Assembly (NCBI RefSeq): GCF_030698125.1
Contig: NZ_JAUYNV010000016.1
Coordinates: 94,818-158,817, forward strand
From: Methyloversatilis sp.
Lineage (GTDB): Bacteria; Pseudomonadota; Gammaproteobacteria; Burkholderiales; Rhodocyclaceae
Direction: 5' to 3'
DNA length: 64,000 nt
Positions 1 through 6,910 of this stretch are shown here, in pieces (within the stretch, counting starts at the first letter, position 1; each line of letters starts with the position of its first letter). Made by a program: the position numbers and the translations under genes. The notes beneath the pieces were generated by a model, which saw only the letters and a list, made by a program, of their open reading frames with translations, did no database searches and had not been told where the DNA came from.

Positions 1-846
<846 letters not shown>

Positions 847-928
847 GGGGAACACGGGAAGTGGAGCGGCGCCGCAGTATATCGCCGCACCGCAGCAAGC
901 CGGTCACCCGGGTACAATCGCGGCCGCC

Positions 929-1003
929 GGCTCCATAGTTGAATGGATACAACAACCCCCTCCTAAGGGGTAGGTACAGGTTCGATTCCTGTTGGGGCCA
1001 CCA
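929..1003 (+). tRNA. tRNA-Arg (anticodon CCU)
   Basis: A 75-nt cloverleaf with encoded CCA. The acceptor stem pairs GGCTCCA with TGGGGCC (one G-T), the anticodon stem pairs ACCCC with GGGGT, the loop is CTCCTAA (anticodon CCT), and the T arm contains GGTTCGATTCC. An integrase gene starts 165 bp downstream in the same direction, so the 3' end of this tRNA is the likely attachment site of the neighbouring element. Confidence 0.95.
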
Positions 1004-1107
1004 AGAGGGCATCCAAGGAAGTCCAAGCAAGTCCAACCAAGTACAGAAGCAAGCCGTTTCAGAGCGAAAAGCAGTCCAGATTAGTCCGAAGTGCTTCATT
1101 GACAGCC

Positions 1108-1136
1108 GGGGGCATGTGGGGGCAGCATCAGGGGCA
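1108..1136. repeat. Tandem GGGGGCA motifs, candidate integrase arm sites (left end)
   Basis: GGGGGCA occurs at 1108-1114 and 1118-1124, and GGGGCA at 1131-1136, between the tRNA and the integrase. The same heptamer occurs twice at 6584-6602 near the presumed other end of the element. This arrangement suits arm-type binding sites for a tyrosine recombinase; that role is inferred. Confidence 0.4.
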
Positions 1137-1167
1137 TCGTTAAACATGCCTTGAAAAGGTGCCCCCA

Positions 1168-2388
1168 ATGGCTGCAACAAACAAGCTTACAGACCGCGCG
1201 ATCATCAACGCCAAGCCCAAAGCGAAGCCCTATAAGCTTTCAGACGGCGAAGGCATGTATCTGGAGGTCGCGCCCAATGGGGGCAAGCTGTGGCGGATCA
1301 AGTACCGCTTTGGGGGCAAGGAGAAGCGCCTGTCGCTGGGTGTGTATGGCGACGTGACCCTTACGATGGCGCGCGAGCGGCGCACAGCGGCACGCACGCT
1401 GCTGGCGCAAGGCATCGACCCGAGCACGCAGCGCAAGGCAGACAAGGCCGCAGAGGCCACCAAGCACGCAAACTCGTTTCAGGCGGTGGCGACCGAGTGG
1501 TTCGCCAAGAAGTCGCCAGCATGGGCACCTTCACACGCCGACCGGCTGCTGCGCCGTCTTGAGCGCGACATCTTCCCGGTCATCGGCGCAATGCCGATAT
1601 CCGACATCACCCCGCCGATCCTGCTGGAAGCAATCCGGAAGATCGAAGCGCGCGGTGTAGGCGAAACAGCGCACCGCGCAATGCGCGATTGCAGCCAGAT
1701 ATGCCGGTACGCCATCGCGACAGGCCGGCTGTCGAGTGATCCGGCGCGCGATCTTCGCGGCGCGTTGTCCTCCGTCAAGGCTGTGCATTTCCCCGCTGTT
1801 ACCGAGCCCCGACAAGCCGCGCCCCTGATCCGTGCAATCTACGGCTATGAAGGCTCGTTGATCGTGCGCAGCGCGCTACGCCTTGCCCCGCTCGTTTTCG
1901 TCCGTCCGGGCGAGCTGCGCACCGCTAAGTGGGCAGACATCGACCTGGAGGCGGCGGAATGGCGTTTCCTTGTCACCAAGACCGACACGCAGCACGTCGT
2001 GCCCCTCGCGACGCAGGCCGTCGAAATCCTGCGCGCGATCAAACCCGTGACGGGCGACGGGCAATACGTTTTCCCGAGCGCGCGCGCTGGTAATCGCCCG
2101 ATGTCGGATAACGCGATTCTGGTGGCGCTGCGCACGCTGGGTATCGGCAAGGAAGTAATGACCGGGCACGGCTTCCGGGCGATGGCGCGCACGATGCTGG
2201 ACGAAATCCTAGGCGAGCGTCCCGATCTGATCGAGCACCAGCTGGCGCACGCAGTGCGCGACGCAAATGGTCGTGCGTACAACCGGACCGCGCACCTGTC
2301 GGAGCGGCGGCGGATGATGCAGCGATGGGCAGACTATTTGGACAGCCTACGGACGGGGGCGGATGTCATCGCGTTTCGGGCGGCCTGA
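1168..2388 (+). CDS. P4-type tyrosine-recombinase integrase
   Basis: A 406-residue tyrosine recombinase that should catalyse integration and excision at the adjacent tRNA-Arg. The N-terminal DUF4102-type arm-binding domain (about 1-90, KLSDGEGMYLEV and LSLGVYGDVTL) is followed by a core-binding domain and a catalytic domain with the first Arg in RPGELR, HGFR with the second His and Arg, HQLAH, and the nucleophile Tyr in GRAYNRT. I chose ATG 1168 because GAAAAGG lies 8 nt upstream; an in-frame GTG at 1159 is the alternative. It is the first gene after the tRNA and reads in the same direction, as usual for P4-like islands. The family is certain, the activity inferred. Confidence 0.95.
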   Translation: MAATNKLTDRAIINAKPKAKPYKLSDGEGMYLEVAPNGGKLWRIKYRFGGKEKRLSLGVYGDVTLTMARERRTAARTLLAQGIDPSTQRKADKAAEATKHANSFQAVATEWFAKKSPAWAPSHADRLLRRLERDIFPVIGAMPISDITPPILLEAIRKIEARGVGETAHRAMRDCSQICRYAIATGRLSSDPARDLRGALSSVKAVHFPAVTEPRQAAPLIRAIYGYEGSLIVRSALRLAPLVFVRPGELRTAKWADIDLEAAEWRFLVTKTDTQHVVPLATQAVEILRAIKPVTGDGQYVFPSARAGNRPMSDNAILVALRTLGIGKEVMTGHGFRAMARTMLDEILGERPDLIEHQLAHAVRDANGRAYNRTAHLSERRRMMQRWADYLDSLRTGADVIAFRAA

Positions 2389-2493
2389 GCCCGGCGCAAC
2401 AAGGCGCGCATTGATGATGAACGAGTGGGCGAAGTTCTGCGCACGGGTGCGTTCAGATGCTGATGTCGTGGCGCTCATCGGTCGCGCTGCTAC

Positions 2494-2521
2494 TTGACTA
2501 GATCGATTCGGACACTACAAT
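2494..2521 (+). promoter_or_regulatory. Sigma-70 promoter of the satellite operon leader
   Basis: TTGACT (2494-2499) and TACAAT (2516-2521) are separated by 16 bp. Five of six bases fit the consensus in each hexamer. It is the only strong promoter I see upstream of alpA. Confidence 0.6.
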
Positions 2522-2666
2522 CCTTTTCATCGGTAGTACTTCAGCGTATCGATCCCGCCCGGAGCGCGGACAGACTCCGGTACCGCACAGGTTGCCAAGG
2601 CTTTCCCCTTCCTTGGGTCCTGTGAAGCACGGTAGGCATGTAAGCCCTTAAAAACGGTGGGCCAAA

Positions 2667-2696
2667 GGTGGGCGCTTTGTTGCGCTCGCCTTTTTT
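2667..2696 (+). terminator. Intrinsic terminator upstream of alpA
   Basis: A 9-bp stem (2667-2675 with 2682-2690, two G-T pairs) is followed by TTTTTT. It lies between the promoter at 2494 and the alpA start, so it would end or attenuate transcription before the operon. Confidence 0.6.
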
Positions 2697-2730
2697 CGTT
2701 TACGGCGGCGCGACCCAATTGGAGTCCATC

Positions 2731-2949
2731 ATGCACGCTGGTTTTTTACGCCTTCCCCACATCATCGGGGATACCGAGAAGCGCATATCGCCGCTCATCC
2801 CTGTGAGTCGATCGACGTGGTACGCAGGCGTCGCCAGCGGTCGTTACCCGAAACCAATCAAGCTGTCCGAGGGTGTGACCGTCTGGCGCGCGTCCGATAT
2901 CGACGCACTCTGTGCCCAGATCGAGCAGCAAGCGGAGGTGACGATATGA
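2731..2949 (+). CDS. alpA: AlpA-family excisionase/regulator
   Basis: A 72-residue MerR-like winged-helix DNA-binding protein: PVSRSTWYAGVASGRYPKPIKLSEGVTVWRASDIDALC is the typical AlpA helix-turn-helix with an SRSTWY recognition segment and KPIKL wing. AlpA proteins control excision genes or the main operon of P4-like elements and PICIs. The start ATG 2731 follows GGAG by 6 nt. The stop overlaps the next gene in ATGA, indicating translational coupling. The family is well supported; its targets are unknown. Confidence 0.9.
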   Translation: MHAGFLRLPHIIGDTEKRISPLIPVSRSTWYAGVASGRYPKPIKLSEGVTVWRASDIDALCAQIEQQAEVTI

Positions 2950-3596
2950 GCACCGCACCCCAAGACATCGCCGATCCGCTGGACGACTATGCACTCGGCC
3001 TTGAAGGTCTGAGCCCAGATGAAAAACGCACCCTGTGCGAACTGGCCGAGTGCCTGATATGGGCCGACCGGGTTCCTTTCGTGCGTGCACTGATCGAAGT
3101 CTTTCAGGAACATGGCCCAGACCTTACCGATGACCGTGGCTGGTCTGACCTTCAAGGGTGGAAAGGCTGGGTGCTTGGCGAGCAGCTGGCCCGGGCAGCA
3201 GGATTGCCCCATAACCTGAGCGACCCGAACCTGCACTGCTGCCAACCCGAGCAGATGGAGTTTCTGCTGCGCCGCTTATCTGGTGCCCATTCGTTCCACT
3301 GCGAGACAGTCGAAGAGACCGCCTTCACCAGGATGCTGTACCTGCTGATCGCTTGCAGGCTCTTTGAACTGTTCAGAACGCTGCCCTTTGCGAAAGCCTT
3401 GGATGAAGCATGGATCATCGGCATCCAGTGCATCCATCACTACGGGTTTACCAAATCACAGCAGCGGTGGCGACTCGAAGCACTCCGGGACCTGATCGCA
3501 TGGTTTCGCGACACAGACGGGTTTCACCGACCCGACGGGAGCATCGACAGCGAAGCGGCGGCCATGCGTGCCTACCTGCGGGGAGATTTTGAATGA
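2946..3596 (+). CDS. Satellite protein of unknown function
   Basis: A 216-residue soluble, acidic protein that I do not recognise. It is coupled at both ends by 4-bp ATGA overlaps, upstream to alpA and downstream to the replication ATPase. The middle is helical and rich in aromatic residues and leucine (TRMLYLLIACRLFELFRTLPFAKALDEAW), with a few Cys and His but no clear metal motif. Position suggests an element-specific accessory or replication partner; this is only context. Confidence 0.75.
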   Translation: MSTAPQDIADPLDDYALGLEGLSPDEKRTLCELAECLIWADRVPFVRALIEVFQEHGPDLTDDRGWSDLQGWKGWVLGEQLARAAGLPHNLSDPNLHCCQPEQMEFLLRRLSGAHSFHCETVEETAFTRMLYLLIACRLFELFRTLPFAKALDEAWIIGIQCIHHYGFTKSQQRWRLEALRDLIAWFRDTDGFHRPDGSIDSEAAAMRAYLRGDFE

Positions 3597-4786
3597 ACCC
3601 CATCGAACCTCAATTCGAACCCCTGGACCCCGTCCAGATCCGAGCAGTGACCCAAGAATTCGAGGATCGGCGATACAACCGGATCGCGGAGCGACTCGGT
3701 GCCCAGCGAATACCCGTCACGCTCGCACCTGCTCAACCTGAGCAGCGCTACAAGCTGCGCAGCGCAGACGAATTGCTCCACGCCAAGCCCATCGCATGGC
3801 GCGTCAAGGGGGTGCTACCCGAACAAGGCATCGGGGCGATCTTCGGGCCGTCCGGCTGTGGGAAATCGTTTTTGGCCATCGACCTGGCGATGCGCATCGC
3901 GAAGGGCGGCGACTGGTTCGGGCATAAGGTGAAACGCTACCCGGTGCTCTATATCTGTCTCGAAGGTGAAGCGGGCCTGTCGGTGCGCGTCAAAGCCTAC
4001 AGCGCAGTGAACGGACCCATCCCGCGCGGCATTGACTTCATCGACCAGCCCCTGAACCTGCTGAGCTCGACCGATGTGCGCGATCTGGTCGCCGTCATTA
4101 CGGACCGGGCTGTGCCTCACGGTGTGGTCATCATCGACACCCTCAACCGGGCGACACCGGGGGCAGACGAGAACAGTTCCGTCGACATGGGGCAGGCGGT
4201 GGCAGCGGCGAAGGCTGTGCAGACCGCTATCGGCGGAATGGTGCTACTGGTTCACCACACCGGCAAGGACGCATCCAAAGGCTTGCGGGGTCACTCCAGC
4301 CTACATGCAGCGCTCGATGCGGCCATTGAGGTGACTCGCGCAGGTGACTCGCGCGAATGGTCTGTCGCGAAGTCGAAGGACGGTGCGGACGGTCTGGGCC
4401 ACCAGTTCAAACTGGAGGTGGTCGACCTGGGACTCGACGGGGATGGTGACGTGATCACCTCCTGCGTGGTCAAAGCCGGACCAGCTGGCCTGAAGGTCAA
4501 ACCCTTGACCGCGCCCCAGCAGGTCGGCATGCACGCTTTCACAGAAGCGGCCCTGCACAACGCCCCCACCCCCGACGATCAGCGGGTGCGCGCCAGCCTG
4601 GACGAGTGGAGGGAGGCCTTTTATCGGCGCAGCGTGGCGACCCCCGAGAACAAGCAGAGGGCGTTTCACCGAGCGCGGACGGACCTCCTGGCTCTTGGAA
4701 AAGTTCGAGAGGTTGACGGCTTTTTCGTGTTGGTCAACGAACCGGAAGAACCCAGCGGGTTTGACGGGTTCCCTGATCTCACATAG
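3593..4786 (+). CDS. RepA-like AAA_25 replicative helicase/ATPase
   Basis: A 397-residue RecA-fold ATPase of the RepA/AAA_25 family. Walker A is GPSGCGKS at about residues 83-90, Walker B is VVIIDTLNRATPG near 180, and a LLVHHTGKD segment near 220 is characteristic of RepA-type hexameric helicases. The C-terminal 100 residues look like a winged-helix extension (EWREAFYRRS...KQRAFHRARTDLLALGKV). It overlaps the upstream gene in ATGA. It probably unwinds the element's origin; the inverted repeats directly downstream are candidate origin sequences. No primase domain is visible. Confidence 0.85.
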   Translation: MNPIEPQFEPLDPVQIRAVTQEFEDRRYNRIAERLGAQRIPVTLAPAQPEQRYKLRSADELLHAKPIAWRVKGVLPEQGIGAIFGPSGCGKSFLAIDLAMRIAKGGDWFGHKVKRYPVLYICLEGEAGLSVRVKAYSAVNGPIPRGIDFIDQPLNLLSSTDVRDLVAVITDRAVPHGVVIIDTLNRATPGADENSSVDMGQAVAAAKAVQTAIGGMVLLVHHTGKDASKGLRGHSSLHAALDAAIEVTRAGDSREWSVAKSKDGADGLGHQFKLEVVDLGLDGDGDVITSCVVKAGPAGLKVKPLTAPQQVGMHAFTEAALHNAPTPDDQRVRASLDEWREAFYRRSVATPENKQRAFHRARTDLLALGKVREVDGFFVLVNEPEEPSGFDGFPDLT

Positions 4787-4804
4787 CCCAATGGGGCGGA
4801 CAGA

Positions 4805-4891
4805 CCAGACAAAGCCAGACATTGTCCGGTTTGTCTGGGCAGGACAACCAGACGGACACGGACACGACTCTAACGAGTGTCCGTGTCCGTC
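4805..4891. repeat. Nested inverted repeats, candidate replication origin
   Basis: Two perfect inverted repeats lie in the gap after the helicase gene: CCAGACAAA (4805-4813) with TTTGTCTGG (4830-4838), and a 15-bp pair GACGGACACGGACAC (4851-4865) with its complement at 4877-4891. The region is dense in GGACA/TGTCC repeats. It could be the element's origin, a terminator (a short CTTTTC follows) or both. Confidence 0.5.
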
Positions 4892-4943
4892 CGCTCTTTT
4901 CTGTCCGCTGTCCTGATTCACTGAAACAGTTTAGGAGTACCCA

Positions 4944-5408
4944 ATGGGCAGACCAGTTACGTACGACAAATCAAAAATCTGGCCCGAGATCACCAGACGA
5001 ATCGCGAACGGCGAAAGTCTCGCTTCAGCACTTCGCCATCCTGGCATGCCGAGCTACGAACTCGCACGGAACCAGATTCGCGAGTTCCCCGAGATCAAAG
5101 CGGCTTACGAGGCCGCTGTGGAAGATCGAGGGGCGATGTTGGCCGAGGAACTGATCGATCTAGCCGATACTCCGATACCTGAGGACCTCGACCCCGCCAG
5201 CCGGTCCGCGTGGGTGCAGCACCTACGGGTTCGACTGGACACCCGAAAATGGATCGCGTCGCGGGTCTACCGCAAGGTCTACGGCGACAAGGTCGAGGTG
5301 TCGGTATCGGCCCCGGTGGACCTTGTCGCGGCGATGGAGGAGGGGCGGCGACGGGTGGAGGCTAATCGAGCCCGAACCATCGACATGGGGGACGTCGAGC
5401 GCGCGTGA
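4944..5408 (+). CDS. Small-terminase-like protein (Sf6 TerS type)
   Basis: A 154-residue protein with the layout of Sf6-type small terminases: an N-terminal helix-turn-helix (WPEITRRIANGESLASALRHPGMPSYELARNQI), a helical middle (KAAYEAAVEDRGAMLAEELIDLADT), and a C-terminal RLDTRKWIASRVYRKVYGDKVEV segment. In phages TerS selects DNA for packaging; in PICIs an element-encoded TerS redirects helper packaging. No large terminase or structural gene is nearby, which favours a satellite over a complete prophage. AGGAG lies 7 nt before the ATG. Confidence 0.75.
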   Translation: MGRPVTYDKSKIWPEITRRIANGESLASALRHPGMPSYELARNQIREFPEIKAAYEAAVEDRGAMLAEELIDLADTPIPEDLDPASRSAWVQHLRVRLDTRKWIASRVYRKVYGDKVEVSVSAPVDLVAAMEEGRRRVEANRARTIDMGDVERA

Positions 5409-5496
5409 GAAGGTATTAACAGGGCTGGGGGTCTTTCGGGCTTGTTGCGCAGACCACCGACCCCAGCGCCCCCAGCGCAGCCCCTGCCATCACGCC

Positions 5497-5934
5497 ATGC
5501 TCTCCTTTAGTTCCTTGTTCCGTGTCGCCAGCACCGCCACCCTCGCACTGGTGCTGTCCGCCCCAATAGGCGCCCACGCATCAACCATCGTGGGCCGTGT
5601 GGTCGGTGTGGCCGATGGGGACACGGTGACGGTGCTCGATTCCGACCGGGTACAGCACAGAATTCGACTCGCTGGCATCGATGCACCCGAGAAGGCGCAG
5701 GCATTCGGCAACCGGTCGAAGGAGAGCTTGTCGGAGTTGGTGTTCTCCAAGGCCGTGACCGTGGAGACCGACAAGGTGGACCGCTTCGGGCGAGCAGTCG
5801 GCAAGGTGCTGGTCGATGGCAGAGACGCGAACCTGATTCAGGTCGAGAGGGGCTTCGCGTGGCACTTCAAAGCCTATGAGTCCGAGCAGTCACCTAGTGA
5901 CCGGCTGCTGTACGACGCGGCTAGTTCGTTTTGA
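5497..5934 (+). CDS. Secreted thermonuclease-family nuclease, C-terminally truncated
   Basis: A 145-residue protein with a signal peptide (hydrophobic VASTATLALVLSAPIGAHA, cleavage after about 28) and a staphylococcal-nuclease fold: VVGVADGDTVTVL, RIRLAGIDAPEKAQAFG, the catalytic RFGR segment and ERGFAWHFKAYESEQSPSDR. It stops at YDAASSF, where relatives continue with a further helix rich in Ala and Arg ending near GLW. The last 14 bp overlap a convergent gene, suggesting the 3' end was replaced. The catalytic core is nearly complete, so activity is possible but doubtful. The start ATG 5497 gives a proper signal peptide. Confidence 0.75.
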   Translation: MLSFSSLFRVASTATLALVLSAPIGAHASTIVGRVVGVADGDTVTVLDSDRVQHRIRLAGIDAPEKAQAFGNRSKESLSELVFSKAVTVETDKVDRFGRAVGKVLVDGRDANLIQVERGFAWHFKAYESEQSPSDRLLYDAASSF

Positions 5935-6313
5935 AGCCGGCAAAGGCCCATGCCAGCAGCTTGAATATCATGATCAAGACCAGCAACAGGGCAGCCGGGA
6001 CGGCAAGAACCAGGATTACGGCTAGCTCGACGCTCGCCTTCGCCTTCTCTGGATCAACCACCTTCTCCGCGTCCGGGAACTGCTCCCAAAAAGCCCGGTC
6101 TTGGCATTCTTTAGTCGTGCAGTCTTTGTTCTTCCTCTGGAATTCTTCCTTTTGCCGTTGCACAACCTTCTCGACGCTCCAGTGCGTCGAACCGAGATAC
6201 GTCATCACTTCACGGAGGCTACCGACAAGCGACGCAATCGCAAGCAGCATCCAAAATACCAGATAAAGCCGAAGCAGTCCCTTACCAATATTGAGCTTTC
6301 CAAATAGCATCAT
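5921..6313 (-). CDS. Small membrane protein with two helices, unknown function
   Basis: A 130-residue protein with a helix at about 14-36 (LRLYLVFWMLLAIASLVGSL), a charged middle rich in Lys, Glu and Gln with two Cys (CTTKEC), and a second helix at about 96-125. The topology would put the loop outside the cytoplasm or hold the protein as a hairpin. I do not recognise a family. It is convergent with and overlaps the truncated nuclease by 14 bp, and its base composition is less GC-rich than the flanking core. As a terminal cargo gene of the element it could be a membrane-acting defence or exclusion factor, but nothing in the sequence shows that. Confidence 0.7.
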   Translation of the reverse strand: MMLFGKLNIGKGLLRLYLVFWMLLAIASLVGSLREVMTYLGSTHWSVEKVVQRQKEEFQRKNKDCTTKECQDRAFWEQFPDAEKVVDPEKAKASVELAVILVLAVPAALLLVLIMIFKLLAWAFAGFKTN

Positions 6314-6583
6314 TCAGGTCCATGGTGAGGCGGCGGCATCGCATAGACACCACTCCCAAATTTCCGAAATTTTCCAAAATTTTTTCGCAGTGTCCCCGCT
6401 ACCTCCCCGGACAACATTCCCGTGGAGACGTGGGGCGTCCCCCCCCCTCCGGTCGCGAAAGCCGGGGAACATCACTCGAAATGGATTCTAGCGCCCTAGA
6501 TGCAGACCGAGTGCTTGAGGGTCTGCCTGACTGAAGAGATACGCGATGGCGTAACGAGGGAGACTACTTCGTTCGACCAGTGC

Positions 6584-6602
6584 GGGGGCATCTTTGGGGG
6601 CA
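6584..6602. repeat. GGGGGCA pair, candidate integrase arm sites (right end)
   Basis: GGGGGCA occurs at 6584-6590 and 6596-6602, matching the set at 1108-1136 beside the integrase. Confidence 0.35.
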
Positions 6603-6665
6603 TGTCGGAGCAGTCCGAGCAGCCGCCCCTGGCCCGCAAGCCGTTGTGCGCAATCCTTCGGTAGA

Positions 6666-6677
6666 TGTTGGGCCACC
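6666..6677 (+). other. Degenerate attR candidate
   Basis: GTTGGGCCACCA matches the tRNA-Arg 3' end GTTGGGGCCACCA (991-1003) with one G missing. No longer direct repeat of the tRNA end was found to the right of the integrase, so this is a weak candidate for the right junction. Confidence 0.3.
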
Positions 6678-6910
6678 AGCACCGTCCACTTCCCGCTTCC
6701 TCCGGACTTTCGCGTCTGCCGTTGAAGCCGGTGAGGCGAGCAGCGCGACGGCGTGTCGCGGGTGACCCAGCGGCGAGGTGATGTCGCGCTGCTGGCCGAC
6801 GAAGGTGATGAGCCTGAATGCGGTCAACCAGACCGCAATGTCGACCGGCGAGGTCGAGCTTTTCTGAGCGAAGGGGACCTGCCCTTGGGGGCAGGAGTGG
6901 GGCCGGCGGC

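Larger units (their letters stand above)
2389..2730 (+). other. 342-bp leader between int and alpA
   Basis: No convincing gene is visible; a 27-codon ORF from 2414 shows nothing recognisable. The stretch contains a good sigma-70 promoter at 2494-2521 and an intrinsic terminator at 2667-2696, so it could yield an RNA of about 170 nt ending before alpA, or a leader under termination control. A Shine-Dalgarno GGAG at 2721-2724 serves alpA. Confidence 0.6.
6314..6910. other. Non-coding right flank of the satellite
   Basis: No supported gene is visible; open frames here lack recognisable motifs and ribosome sites. The left part has an A/T-rich stretch (6355-6385) upstream of the leftward membrane-protein gene and probably holds its promoter. 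GGGGGCA repeats lie at 6584-6602 and a degenerate tRNA-end match at 6666-6677. The element probably ends near 6.68 kb. Confidence 0.5.
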
